16,038 bases of DNA from Gammaproteobacteria bacterium (GTDB lineage: Bacteria > Pseudomonadota > Gammaproteobacteria > Immundisolibacterales > Immundisolibacteraceae), in the NCBI GenBank assembly GCA_003526065.1, contig DQBD01000239.1:4571-20608 (forward strand), written 5' to 3'. Under the pieces are notes generated by a model. That model saw only the letters and a list, made by a program, of their open reading frames with translations. It did no database searches and was not told where the DNA came from. Below are positions 7,320 through 14,666 of the stretch, piece after piece. A program made the translations under genes and the position numbers. Within the stretch, counting starts at the first letter, position 1; every line of letters starts with the position of its first letter.

Positions 7320-7733
7320 TTACTTGTCCGTTAGACGCTGTAACGCGCGCCGCTGCTGCTTGGTGGGGCGGCCCTTGCCGGAATAGCCGGCGGGACCGGA
7401 CAGGGCGCGCTGCTCGGTCAGCTGCTGGCGCTTGGCCAGGCTTTCGGCGGTTTCTTCATACAGAGCGGGCACCTCCTTGGCAGGCACCCGCCGCGGCGCA
7501 TAACCACGCACGACAACGGTCATCGGCGCGTTGCCGCGCCACAGACTGACCTCATCCCCCAGACGCAGCACACGGGCCGGCTTCACCGGTTGCCCGTTGA
7601 CGCGCACCTTGCCGCCGGCCACCGACTGCGTCGCCAGGGTACGCGTGGCACACAAACGGCTCACCCACAACCAGCGATCCAGCCGTTGCCCGGCCGCGGC
7701 ATCGTCAGACGCTTTCACCATTGAGTGTTTCAC
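7320..7733 (-). CDS. hslR: S4-domain RNA-binding protein, Hsp15-like
   Basis: This small S4-domain protein (137 residues from the GTG) resembles Hsp15, which binds stalled 50S subunits carrying nascent chains and helps recycle them. The S4 fold starts with QRLDRWLWVSRLCATRT (about 16-32), followed by the typical AGGKVRVNGQPVKPARVLRLGDEVSL (about 39-64). The C-terminal part is basic, with GRPTKQQRRALQRL near the end, matching the family's Arg/Lys-rich tail. Two starts are possible: GTG at 7731-7733, preceded by a modest GGCGGG, or ATG at 7719-7721 (133 residues), with no ribosome site. The gene begins only 20 nt after the intrinsic terminator of the H-NS-like gene, so its own promoter must lie in or beyond that terminator, or it relies on read-through. 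Confidence 0.85.
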   Translation of the reverse strand: MKHSMVKASDDAAAGQRLDRWLWVSRLCATRTLATQSVAGGKVRVNGQPVKPARVLRLGDEVSLWRGNAPMTVVVRGYAPRRVPAKEVPALYEETAESLAKRQQLTEQRALSGPAGYSGKGRPTKQQRRALQRLTDK

Positions 7734-7753
7734 TGCCCGCCATTTCGCTCAAC

Positions 7754-7788
7754 AAAAAAGCCGCCGCGGCGTCACACGCCGTGGCGGC
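7754..7788 (-). terminator. Intrinsic terminator of the H-NS-like gene
   Basis: On the minus strand a 12-bp GC-rich stem (7777-7788 with 7760-7771, one mismatch, loop 7772-7776) is followed directly by six T (7754-7759 read as A on plus). This is a textbook rho-independent terminator, 58 nt beyond the H-NS-like stop codon. The plus strand also has a short CTCTTT after the stem, but no plus-strand gene ends here. Confidence 0.88.
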
Positions 7789-7845
7789 TCTTTGAACGGC
7801 GGCTGTGCCACAACACAGCCACCGCACTCCAGACCAGCGCGTGAT

Positions 7846-8160
7846 TCAGATGGCCATCTGCTCCGGCGTCTTGCCGGAAGCCAAAGCCTCCTTGAACCAC
7901 TTCGGCTTGGGCCCACGCCCCGTCCAGGTCTGAGACGGATCAGCCGGGTTGCGATATTTCGCCGCCGTGGCCCGGGTGCCGCGCTTTTTGCTTTCACCCG
8001 CCACGATTTCAAAATCAATCCCGACCGATGCCGCCAACTTGCGCATCTGTGCCACCACTTCCGCCCGCTTCTCACGCTGACGCGCTTCCAGGGCGCTCTC
8101 CGCCTCGGCAATCAGCTTCTGCAAGTCGTCGAGAGAATAGGTGTTGAGGTTCACCGCCAT
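7846..8160 (-). CDS. H-NS histone-like nucleoid protein
   Basis: This 104-residue H-NS-family protein binds AT-rich DNA and typically silences transferred genes. The N-terminal half (about 8-45) is a charged helical oligomerisation region. A basic linker KKRGTRATAAKYR (58-70) precedes the DNA-binding core NPADPSQTWTGRGPKPKWF (71-89), including the TWTGRGPKP signature. The ATG at 8158-8160 was chosen because AAGGAG precedes it at suitable distance. An in-frame Met 18 codons upstream falls in the promoter/leader region and adds residues unlike the family. It has its own promoter (8204-8232) and terminator (7754-7788), so it is a single-gene unit. The long gene-empty stretch upstream may hold regulatory DNA. 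Confidence 0.93.
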   Translation of the reverse strand: MAVNLNTYSLDDLQKLIAEAESALEARQREKRAEVVAQMRKLAASVGIDFEIVAGESKKRGTRATAAKYRNPADPSQTWTGRGPKPKWFKEALASGKTPEQMAI

Positions 8161-8203
8161 TAGAACGCACTCCTTGGAGCCGGAAAATAAATAACAGCCG
8201 ATG

Positions 8204-8232
8204 AATATAACCAACTCATGTCGCTATAACAA
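8204..8232 (-). promoter_or_regulatory. Sigma-70 promoter of the H-NS-like gene
   Basis: On the minus strand, TTGTTA (8227-8232) is a -35 matching 4 of 6. An exact 17-nt spacer follows, then TATATT (8204-8209), a -10 matching 5 of 6. The expected start of transcription is near 8197, giving a leader of about 37 nt before the ATG at 8160. A seven-A tract at 8251-8257 lies just upstream, in the position of an UP element. Confidence 0.65.
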
Positions 8233-9201
8233 CATAATCCCGTATGGGAGAAAAAAAGACGCGCTGCCCCAGACTCAGAGAAAGGCCGCTTTTTTTCCAC
8301 AAACATTCAGTAGCGGGCAATGTTCACCCATCCAGCAAACGGACACATTCGTCAATGCCGGGCATCGGACGGTCGGCGTCGACAATACCAGGCTCGCACA
8401 TACGTCAGGCTGCCTGAATGCCATTTGGCCGCCGTGTCGGCCCGTCGCGCACACGCCGTTGACCGGGCACCACAGCGGCCGCAGTGAGGGACTCCAGCGG
8501 CGTGACGGATTGAATGGCGCCCGCCGGCGGAGCGCAGCGGGGAATCGCCAGGCGACATGGCGCGCAGGATGCTGTCCTGCGCCACGTCCAACTCGCCGGC
8601 AGGGTATGGCGCGGTGGAAGGTCGCTACACGCCTCTTGGACCCTCTTCTGCCAGCGTGCCTTCCCGCCCATCCGCCCGCGCTTGGAAAAAACAGCCCCGG
8701 GCAGGGATCGAAACGCGGCGCGTCAGCGCTGGCCAACCACGCGTGTACCTGCGCCTTCCCGACACGCAGTGATATTCGCCAACGACGCAGAGAGCCGACG
8801 TGTCAGGCCAGTTCCTCCGCTGACACGGCATTCCAATCCGCCTTCATGAAATGCGCGCACCGCACAACGGCAGCGTTCCTTGGTGGCCCACCCAGCCATC
8901 CGCGCAGTCGCCTGAATCAATTCGCGGTCCTTCCCGGCTACCCCCACCCTCCCATTCTCACGCGACGTGTTGATCAGAACCCAGCCTGTCGCCAGTGTGG
9001 GCCAATGGCATCCGTGACACTGTCCCGGCAAAGCGACGCACCGGCAGCAGACCTGAACGCTCTGGTTGAAGACAGGCTGACACCCCGAAAAACCATACGC
9101 ACGGGTCGTGCCCGGCCCGCAGAAGGCGGCACTGCAGAACAAGGCCCTGTCGCCTGTCGCCCTCCGGGACGGCGCCGCTGGGCCGGCCGGGTGCTACCCG
9201 C
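8233..9201. other. About 1 kb without a recognisable gene
   Basis: Several open frames cross this stretch on both strands (for example 8201-9247 plus, 8275-8736 minus, 8723-9142 minus). None shows a known family, a ribosome site or a consistent composition; their translations are rich in Arg, Pro, Cys and His in the way of random GC-rich frames. Visible structure is limited. There is a seven-A tract at 8251-8257 and a seven-T tract at 8290-8296. An imperfect dyad at 8553-8583 has GCAGGA and TCCTGC arms. Another dyad has CGTGTCAG (8799-8806) and CTGACACG (8820-8827). It may be decayed coding DNA, a leader or regulatory region, or hold an unannotated RNA. Confidence 0.6.
9088..9111 (-). terminator. 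Weak candidate terminator downstream of the Rieske gene
   Basis: On the minus strand a 5-bp stem GCACG/CGTGC (9107-9111 with 9099-9103) has a 3-nt loop. It is followed after a few bases by five T (9088-9092). It lies about 90 nt beyond the Rieske stop codon. The stem is short and the T-run is not adjacent, so the support is weak. Confidence 0.25.
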
Positions 9202-10425
9202 CTACGACGCGCCCGAATGCCGCTCGAAACCCATCGTCGCCCGGTAGTGCTCCCACCACAGGGCATTGGGTGCCTCGTCGTTCTGCTTGGTTTCGGTCAG
9301 ATCGGCGCCGTCGCGGTAACCCTTGAGGAAATAGGTCGCGCCCGGCTCGGTGTCCAGTGCCTGCTGGATGCGCAGGAACACCGTGGCATCTTCCAGACTC
9401 ACGAAGCCACTGGGGCCGATCATGTTCGACGACTGCCGCAGGCGGTGACGCACCATCTGCGCATCGTCGTCGGCGTGGGCGAAATAGGCGTAATGCACCT
9501 CGACCTGATCCAGTCCGACCGGATTGGCGTAGCGGATGTTGAAGATGTCGAGATGATTGGCAATGGCGGTCAGCGGCCAGAACGCCAGCAGGCTTGAACC
9601 GGCCGCCTGGGCCGGCGCCTTGTTTCGCGGCGCCGCGCCCCCGTGGTAGGCAATGACGCTGGGATCGCGCAGCAGGCCACCGTCGCCGGGCTGTGACGCG
9701 ACTTCGGACAAGATCATCATGTGACCCGCCGGCAGACGACTCTGGCGTCCACTGCCACCCTGCCAGCGCAGCATGCGAAAGGCGGCGTGCAGCAGCGGCG
9801 CATGGAAGGCGTCGTTGTCGATGTAAACCTTCCAGTTCGACTGGTAACGCACCTTCTGATAGCCCAGCAGCGTGAGCCGGCCATCCCCGCCCAGGGCGTC
9901 GCGCACCGGCTCGGCCATGTGCCCCATCCAGTCCAGCAGCGGCGGCGGGTCCGGGTGCAGGCTCACAAACTGCAGCCCCAGATACTGCGCGGTGCGTGGC
10001 TGCGCCAGGTCGTAGTCGGCGCGCTTGAAGTCCGGCGGGTACTCGGCCTCGCCCGGGCAGGCCCGCAACCGCCCGCGGGTATCGAACACCCAGCGGTGAT
10101 AGGGGCACTCGATGTCGCCGGTATGGCCGCGAAAGGCCATGGCCAGTTTGGTGCTGCGGTGGGTGCAGGCGTTGTGAAAGGCCCGCACCTGACCGTCATC
10201 GCCGCGGATTACCAGCAGCGGCGTTCGCCCGACGGTGACCGTCTTGTAGTCACCGGGTTTGGGCAACTCGGCGTCGTGTGCCACCGGGTGCCACAGCGGG
10301 CCGCGGAACACGCGCTCGAGTTCCAGATCGAAAACGTCCGGGTCCTCGAACGCCCACTTCGGCACCTGGTTGAAGGCCGCCGGCCAACGCGGCAGGGCGG
10401 CGAAGTCCAGATCGCGCAGTTTCAT
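9202..10425 (-). CDS. Rieske non-heme iron aromatic ring-hydroxylating oxygenase, alpha subunit
   Basis: This 407-residue terminal oxygenase component inserts O2 into an aromatic or related substrate, using electrons passed from a reductase or ferredoxin. The N-terminal Rieske [2Fe-2S] domain has C87-T-H89 and C107-P-Y-H110, the canonical CxH-x17-CxxH. The catalytic domain begins near NWKVYIDN (197-204). It supplies probable Fe(II) ligands D205/H208/H213 in DAFHAPLLH, with D346 in SLEDATVF as a candidate third ligand. The spacing before D205 is shorter than the usual ENxxxD. The ATG at 10423-10425 has a GGAGGAGA ribosome site and overlaps the upstream transporter stop by 4 nt. A longer open frame to 11016 lies inside the transporter gene and was rejected. 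No beta subunit, ferredoxin or reductase is in the window. The substrate is unknown; the neighbouring AAHS transporters suggest an aromatic acid. Confidence 0.9.
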   Translation of the reverse strand: MKLRDLDFAALPRWPAAFNQVPKWAFEDPDVFDLELERVFRGPLWHPVAHDAELPKPGDYKTVTVGRTPLLVIRGDDGQVRAFHNACTHRSTKLAMAFRGHTGDIECPYHRWVFDTRGRLRACPGEAEYPPDFKRADYDLAQPRTAQYLGLQFVSLHPDPPPLLDWMGHMAEPVRDALGGDGRLTLLGYQKVRYQSNWKVYIDNDAFHAPLLHAAFRMLRWQGGSGRQSRLPAGHMMILSEVASQPGDGGLLRDPSVIAYHGGAAPRNKAPAQAAGSSLLAFWPLTAIANHLDIFNIRYANPVGLDQVEVHYAYFAHADDDAQMVRHRLRQSSNMIGPSGFVSLEDATVFLRIQQALDTEPGATYFLKGYRDGADLTETKQNDEAPNALWWEHYRATMGFERHSGAS

Positions 10426-11801
10426 GGCTGTCTCTCCTCCGGCTGCGGGTGCCTGCCGGTGGCGGCCCCGTCGTACTGGTGCTCGGCGACGCCAACATCG
10501 TGCATGGCGGCAATGGCTGCCGCAGCCAGCAACAGGGGCGCGCCGAAGAGCAGAAAATACACCACAAACTGCGGTTCCAGCACCGCCAGCCAGCCGCCCG
10601 CCAGCGGCCCGAAGATCGACCCGATGCGCCCCCAGGCCTGCGCCCACCCGACACCCGTGGCCCGCACCGCGCTGGGGTACACCTGGGTGGCGATCGGGTA
10701 CAAGCCCACCTGGGCGGCGCCGGCGAACAACCCGGTCGCAAGGCAGGCCATCGCTACCGGCAGAAAATGGCCGTCGCCGAAGCCGATGGCCATGATCGAC
10801 ACCGCCCCCAGGGCAAAGAACGTCGCCAGCATGCGGCGCGGGTTGTAACGGCTCGACAGCCAGGCCAGCACCAGCGCCCCGAGCACACCGCCAATGTTGA
10901 ACATCACCGTCGTGCGGATGGCCAACGCCAGGGAGACGCCGTGATCGACCAACAGCTTCGGCAGCCAGTTCAGCAGGAAAAAGAGCACCAGCAGGTTGAT
11001 GAAGAAGGCCAGCCACAACAACAGGGTGTTACGCCTGCGGTGCCCTTCGAACAGGGCGGACAGCCGGGCGCCGGGCGCCGCTTCGGCGAGAACGTAACGG
11101 TCGTGCGGTGCGTAACCGCCCGCCCGATCGAAGCGCCCGAGCAGGCGGGCCAGCCGCTCTCCACCAGCGCCGGTCCGCGTCAGGTAATGCGGCGACTCGG
11201 GCAACAACCACCACAACACCAGTGCCAGGCCCAGCGGAAGCCCGCCTCCGACATAGAACATCGCGCGCCACCCATGCTCGACCACCAGCGCTTCGGCGAC
11301 AACGCCGCCAAACAGACCGCCGACAGAAAAGCCGATATACATCAGCGTTACCAGCAGCGGCCTGTGACGAGCAGGCGCGCACTCGGCCATCAGGGTGACC
11401 GCGTTTGGCAGCGCGCCGCCCAGACCGAGCCCCGTCACCAGCCGCAACACCAGCAACGCCTGCACGCTGTGGGCGAACACCGTCACCAGCGTGCCGCCAC
11501 CGAACAGCAGCACGCAGAAAATCAGCGTGCGACGCCGCCCCAGGCGGTCACCAAGCCCCCCGAACAGCAAGGCACCACCGGTCATGCCCAACAAGGCGGC
11601 GCTGAACACCGGCCCCAGCCGATCGTTTCCGATACCCAGCTCGGCCGCCAACTGCGGTGCGGTGAAACCGATGATCTGGGCATCCAGTCCGTCGACGGCG
11701 GCCACGGCAAACGTCAGTGCCAGCACCACCCAGTGCCAAGAGCCGAGGGGCGCAGCGTTGAGACGGTCGGCAACATCCCAGGTTCTGGGCGATTCGGTCA
11801 T
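10422..11801 (-). CDS. MFS transporter, aromatic acid:H+ symporter (AAHS) type
   Basis: This 459-residue, 12-helix major facilitator is probably a proton-coupled importer of aromatic or similar organic acids (PcaK/BenK-like). The first helix carries VDGLDAQ (D37, D40), the acidic DGxD motif typical of AAHS members. The loop 2-3 motif is GDRLGRRR (84-91). GLGLGGALPNAVTL marks helix 4, and RATGVGWAQAWGRIGSIFGP marks helix 11. The ATG at 11799-11801 was preferred because AGGA precedes it and MTESPRTWDVADRL is typical for the family. A Met 18 codons upstream is not supported. The stop overlaps the Rieske start, so uptake and oxidation are translationally coupled. The C-terminus has a polar tail of about 25 residues. 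Confidence 0.9.
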   Translation of the reverse strand: MTESPRTWDVADRLNAAPLGSWHWVVLALTFAVAAVDGLDAQIIGFTAPQLAAELGIGNDRLGPVFSAALLGMTGGALLFGGLGDRLGRRRTLIFCVLLFGGGTLVTVFAHSVQALLVLRLVTGLGLGGALPNAVTLMAECAPARHRPLLVTLMYIGFSVGGLFGGVVAEALVVEHGWRAMFYVGGGLPLGLALVLWWLLPESPHYLTRTGAGGERLARLLGRFDRAGGYAPHDRYVLAEAAPGARLSALFEGHRRRNTLLLWLAFFINLLVLFFLLNWLPKLLVDHGVSLALAIRTTVMFNIGGVLGALVLAWLSSRYNPRRMLATFFALGAVSIMAIGFGDGHFLPVAMACLATGLFAGAAQVGLYPIATQVYPSAVRATGVGWAQAWGRIGSIFGPLAGGWLAVLEPQFVVYFLLFGAPLLLAAAAIAAMHDVGVAEHQYDGAATGRHPQPEERQP

Positions 11802-11855
11802 GAGGATTCCTGTCGCGGGATGGCGTGCGCGGCTTCCGTGGACGGGCACACCCAC

Positions 11856-13064
11856 TCAGGTGGCGCGCGCCACCCGCACACTCAAGGTGAACGTCGCGAC
11901 GGCGGCCAACAACACCACGCCGCCGAAGCCCGAAAAATAGTGCTGCAATGGAACGCCCGAACGCAGCAGTTCCCCACCGAGCAGGGGGCCGAACACCGAG
12001 CCCACCCGCCCACAGCCCAGCGCCCAGCCAATGCCGGTCGCCCGCAACGCCGTGGGGTAGGCGGCAGCCGCCAGCGCATGCAATGCGATCTGCGCGCCGA
12101 ACACAAAGAATCCGGCCAGTGCCGCGGCAATCATGTAGGTAACGAAACCGCCGGTGGCATAACCGACGGCGGTCAGGCACAGCGCCGCCAGCACAAAGGC
12201 GCCGCCGACCACGCGGCGCGCGTCCAGGTGCCGGCACAGCACCGCCAGCACCAGCGGCCCGACCACGCCCCCCAGGTTCAGCGCCAGTGCCGCCAGCGAC
12301 CCCTGGTGCGCCGAAAAACCGGCCTGCCGCGCCAGGTACGGCACCCAGTTGGCCAGGAAGAACATCACCATCATGTTGATGAAGAAGCCCAGCCACAGAC
12401 GACGCGAGTCGTGCCCCAGCGCACCGGCGAACAACTGGCGCACCCCCCTTTGGCGCGCCTGCGCCGATGCGAAGGCCGTCATCGGCGCCTCGGGCAGGAA
12501 GCGCCCCAGGACCGGCACCAGCAGCAACGGCAAAACACCACCGACGACATACAGCGAACGCCACCCGAACCGCGGCAGCAGCGGCACCGTGAGCGCGGCG
12601 CACAACATGCCGCCGAGCGCAAAGCCCACCAGCCCGATGCTCACCAGCAACGGCCGCTGTCGCGGGGACGCGTGGTCGGCGATCAACGCCGTCGCGTTCG
12701 GCACCGCCCCGCCAAGACCGAAACCGGTCAACAGGCGCAGCACCATCAAGCTCCAGTACTCATCGGCCAGCGCAGTCAGGCCACAGAACGCGCCAAAAAT
12801 GCCGCAGCACAACATCAACACCCGCACGCGGCCCAGACGGTCGCCCAGTGGGGCAATCAGCACCGACCCTCCGATCATGCCGACGATGCCGGCGACGAAC
12901 AGCGGCCCCAGCCGCTGCGCCGTGAGCGCCCAGTCTTCGGCAATCGCCGGCGCCGTCAGCGCGATGACCAGCATGTCGAAACCGTCGAGCACGATCACCA
13001 GCAGGCACAGCGCCACCACCCGCACGGTCGCGTGCCCGCCGACTGCCGATGCCGCCTGACGCAT
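11856..13064 (-). CDS. Second MFS transporter, AAHS-like
   Basis: This 402-residue, 12-helix major facilitator is paralogous to the next gene downstream. It shares the LDGFD acidic motif in helix 1 (D27, D30), GDRLGRVR in loop 2-3, GFGLGGAVPNATAL in helix 4 and RATGIGWALGCGRVGSVFGP in helix 11. It is shorter, mainly because the N-terminus and the C-terminal tail are trimmed and the central loop is compact. The ATG at 13062-13064 sits behind a purine-rich GGGAGGGAGGAA. An upstream Met at 13085 adds only seven unsupported residues. It is the first gene of a three-gene operon, 54 nt before the second transporter. A distinct substrate, a stereoisomer or export of the product are possible reasons for the pair; none is shown by the sequence. 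Confidence 0.88.
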   Translation of the reverse strand: MRQAASAVGGHATVRVVALCLLVIVLDGFDMLVIALTAPAIAEDWALTAQRLGPLFVAGIVGMIGGSVLIAPLGDRLGRVRVLMLCCGIFGAFCGLTALADEYWSLMVLRLLTGFGLGGAVPNATALIADHASPRQRPLLVSIGLVGFALGGMLCAALTVPLLPRFGWRSLYVVGGVLPLLLVPVLGRFLPEAPMTAFASAQARQRGVRQLFAGALGHDSRRLWLGFFINMMVMFFLANWVPYLARQAGFSAHQGSLAALALNLGGVVGPLVLAVLCRHLDARRVVGGAFVLAALCLTAVGYATGGFVTYMIAAALAGFFVFGAQIALHALAAAAYPTALRATGIGWALGCGRVGSVFGPLLGGELLRSGVPLQHYFSGFGGVVLLAAVATFTLSVRVARAT

Positions 13065-13086
13065 GTTCCTCCCTCCCCCACACACG

Positions 13087-13111
13087 GCGGCGCCATACCG
13101 TGCGGCGCCGC
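13087..13111. repeat. GC-rich inverted repeat in the transporter operon leader
   Basis: GCGGCGCC (13087-13094) and GGCGCCGC (13104-13111) form a perfect 8-bp dyad with a 9-nt spacer. It begins 22 nt upstream of the first transporter's start codon, on the side where its leader would be. It could be an operator controlling the divergent operon and apeB, or a stem-loop in the leader RNA. No regulator gene is adjacent. Confidence 0.4.
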
Positions 13112-13185
13112 TCGCGATTCGCCAACCGTGGCCCGTTGAAGGCCACGCGGCGCAACGATACCGCGGCCGGTGCCGTCGCGCTGCT

Positions 13186-13191
13186 TACAAT
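13186..13191 (+). promoter_or_regulatory. Candidate -10 element for apeB
   Basis: TACAAT matches the -10 consensus at 5 of 6 and lies 33 nt before the ATG at 13225. No matching -35 was seen at 16-18 nt. The assignment rests on the box and its position only. Confidence 0.35.
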
Positions 13192-13224
13192 GGTCGCCCG
13201 CGACCCAACCGCTGCCGTTCCAAG

Positions 13225-14559
13225 ATGCCCGAAGCGCTGCTGCCTGTTTCCGCCACTGCCCGCGCCCGCGCGCAGGCCCTGCTCGATTTCATCGACCGCA
13301 GCCCAAGCCCCTGGCACGCGGCGGCCAGCGCCGCCGCCCTGCTGGAGGCCGCCGGCTACACGCGCCTGGACGAAACCGACGCCTGGTCCCTGGCGCCGGG
13401 CGCCCGACATTACGTGGTCCGCGACGACTCGACCCTGGCGGCGTTTCGAATTGGCCAGGCGCCACTCACCGACAGCGGCCTGCGCCTGGTCGGTGCGCAC
13501 ACCGACTCGCCCGGCCTGCGCGTGAAGCCGCTGGCCGGCGAACGTCGTGGCGGCTGGCTGCGCCTGGGAGTCGAGGTCTACGGCGGGCCCATCCTGGCCA
13601 CCTTCAGCGACCGTGACCTGAGTCTGGCGGGCCGGGTGGCGATTCGCGACCCGGCAATGCCATTCGGCGTGACCAGCCGCCTGGTGCGTATCGAGCAACC
13701 GCTGCTGCGCATTCCCAACCTGCCGATCCACCTCAACCGCAAGGTGAACGAGGATGGCCTGCGGCTGGACCGCCAGACCGGCCTGCCGCCGGTGCTGAGC
13801 GCCGTCGAGGCCGACCTGCCGGCGGCCGAGACGCTGCGCCGGCTGCTGACCGACACCCTGCAGATACCCGCGGACGGCCTGCTCGGCTTCGACCTGAACG
13901 TGTACGACACCCAGCCGGGTGCATTCTTCGGGCCACAACGCGAGTTCATCGCCAACTCGCAACTCGACAACCTCGGCTCGTGCCATGCCGCCGTGCTGGC
14001 CTTGCTGGACAGTGACGACAGCGCACCGCAAGCGAGCGCGCTGTGCTTCCTGTTCGACCACGAGGAAGTCGGCTCGACCAGCGCCAAGGGCGCCGACGGC
14101 AGCTTCCTGGACGACGTGATCGGCCGCATCACCAACGGCTGCGGCCTGGATGACCAGGACCGACAGCGCGTGCTGGCACGCAGCATGCTGGTCAGTGCCG
14201 ACATGGCGCATGCGTTCAACCCCGGGCACCCGCATGTGTACGACAACGATCACCGCGTGCACCTGAACCAGGGTCCTGTCATCAAAACCAATGCCAGCCA
14301 GCGATACACCTCAGACAGCCTGTCGGCCGGCGCCTTCCAGCTGGCCTGCGAACGCGCCGGCGTACCCTGGCAGCACTACGTGCAGCGCAGCGACCTGGCC
14401 TGCGGCAGCACCATCGGTCCGATGGCGGCGGCCCGACTGGGCCTGCGCAGCGTGGATGTCGGCAACCCCATGTGGGCGATGCACAGCGCGCGGGAGAGTG
14501 CCGGCGCCGCCGACCACGACGCCATGTGCCGCGCACTGAAGGCCTTTTTCGAAACCTGA
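13225..14559 (+). CDS. apeB: M18-family aminopeptidase
   Basis: This 444-residue dizinc aspartyl-type aminopeptidase of family M18 releases N-terminal residues from peptides in the cytosol, working as a large oligomer. Expected metal ligands are visible: H92 in GAHTDSPGLRVKP, D248 in QLDNLGSCHA, E281 in FDHEEVGS (E280 being the general base), D326 in SADMAHAFNP, and H420 in NPMWAMHSARE. KTNASQRYTSD (354-364) and GSTIGPM (394-400) are further family blocks. Length is normal for M18. The start at 13225 fits the family N-terminus (MPEALLPV). The longer open frame from 13063 runs through the divergent promoter region. No strong ribosome site is seen. It is divergent from the transporter operon and monocistronic, with a DnaA-box-like dyad 15 nt after the stop. 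Confidence 0.94.
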   Translation: MPEALLPVSATARARAQALLDFIDRSPSPWHAAASAAALLEAAGYTRLDETDAWSLAPGARHYVVRDDSTLAAFRIGQAPLTDSGLRLVGAHTDSPGLRVKPLAGERRGGWLRLGVEVYGGPILATFSDRDLSLAGRVAIRDPAMPFGVTSRLVRIEQPLLRIPNLPIHLNRKVNEDGLRLDRQTGLPPVLSAVEADLPAAETLRRLLTDTLQIPADGLLGFDLNVYDTQPGAFFGPQREFIANSQLDNLGSCHAAVLALLDSDDSAPQASALCFLFDHEEVGSTSAKGADGSFLDDVIGRITNGCGLDDQDRQRVLARSMLVSADMAHAFNPGHPHVYDNDHRVHLNQGPVIKTNASQRYTSDSLSAGAFQLACERAGVPWQHYVQRSDLACGSTIGPMAAARLGLRSVDVGNPMWAMHSARESAGAADHDAMCRALKAFFET

Positions 14560-14573
14560 GCAGGCGTCAGTGC

Positions 14574-14608
14574 TTATCCCCAGAAACTGTGGATAACTTT
14601 GTGGACTA
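14574..14608. promoter_or_regulatory. DnaA-box-like cluster
   Basis: TGTGGATAA (14588-14596) is an exact reverse-orientation match to the DnaA box TTATCCACA. TTATCCCCA (14574-14582) is one base off in the opposite orientation. TGTGGACTA (14600-14608) is two bases off. The first two form an almost perfect dyad with a 5-nt spacer. An AT-rich stretch follows. As RNA the dyad could also act as a weak terminator for apeB. The match to DnaA boxes is seen directly; any function in replication or regulation is inference. Confidence 0.5.
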
Positions 14609-14666
14609 CGTGCTGAATAAGCCCGGTGAGCGCGCATGATTACGTCACCGGCCACAGATTGCCCAG

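Noticed and set aside
8275..8736. A 153-codon open frame on the minus strand in the gene-empty region
   Set aside because: Its composition is Arg/Pro/Cys-rich and irregular, with no family match recognised and no good ribosome site.
8697..8745. tRNA-like stretch: TTCGATCCC on the minus strand resembles a T-arm
   Set aside because: The flanking bases do not form a T-stem, and no acceptor, D or anticodon stem could be fitted.
8201..9247. A 348-codon open frame on the plus strand across the gene-empty region
   Set aside because: It begins inside the H-NS-like promoter, has no ribosome site or recognisable domain, and runs into the Rieske gene on the other strand.
10449..13139. An 896-codon open frame on the plus strand opposite the two transporters and the Rieske gene
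   Set aside because: It is very rich in Gln, His and Arg with no domain pattern. It is the mirror of three well-recognised minus-strand genes in GC-rich DNA.
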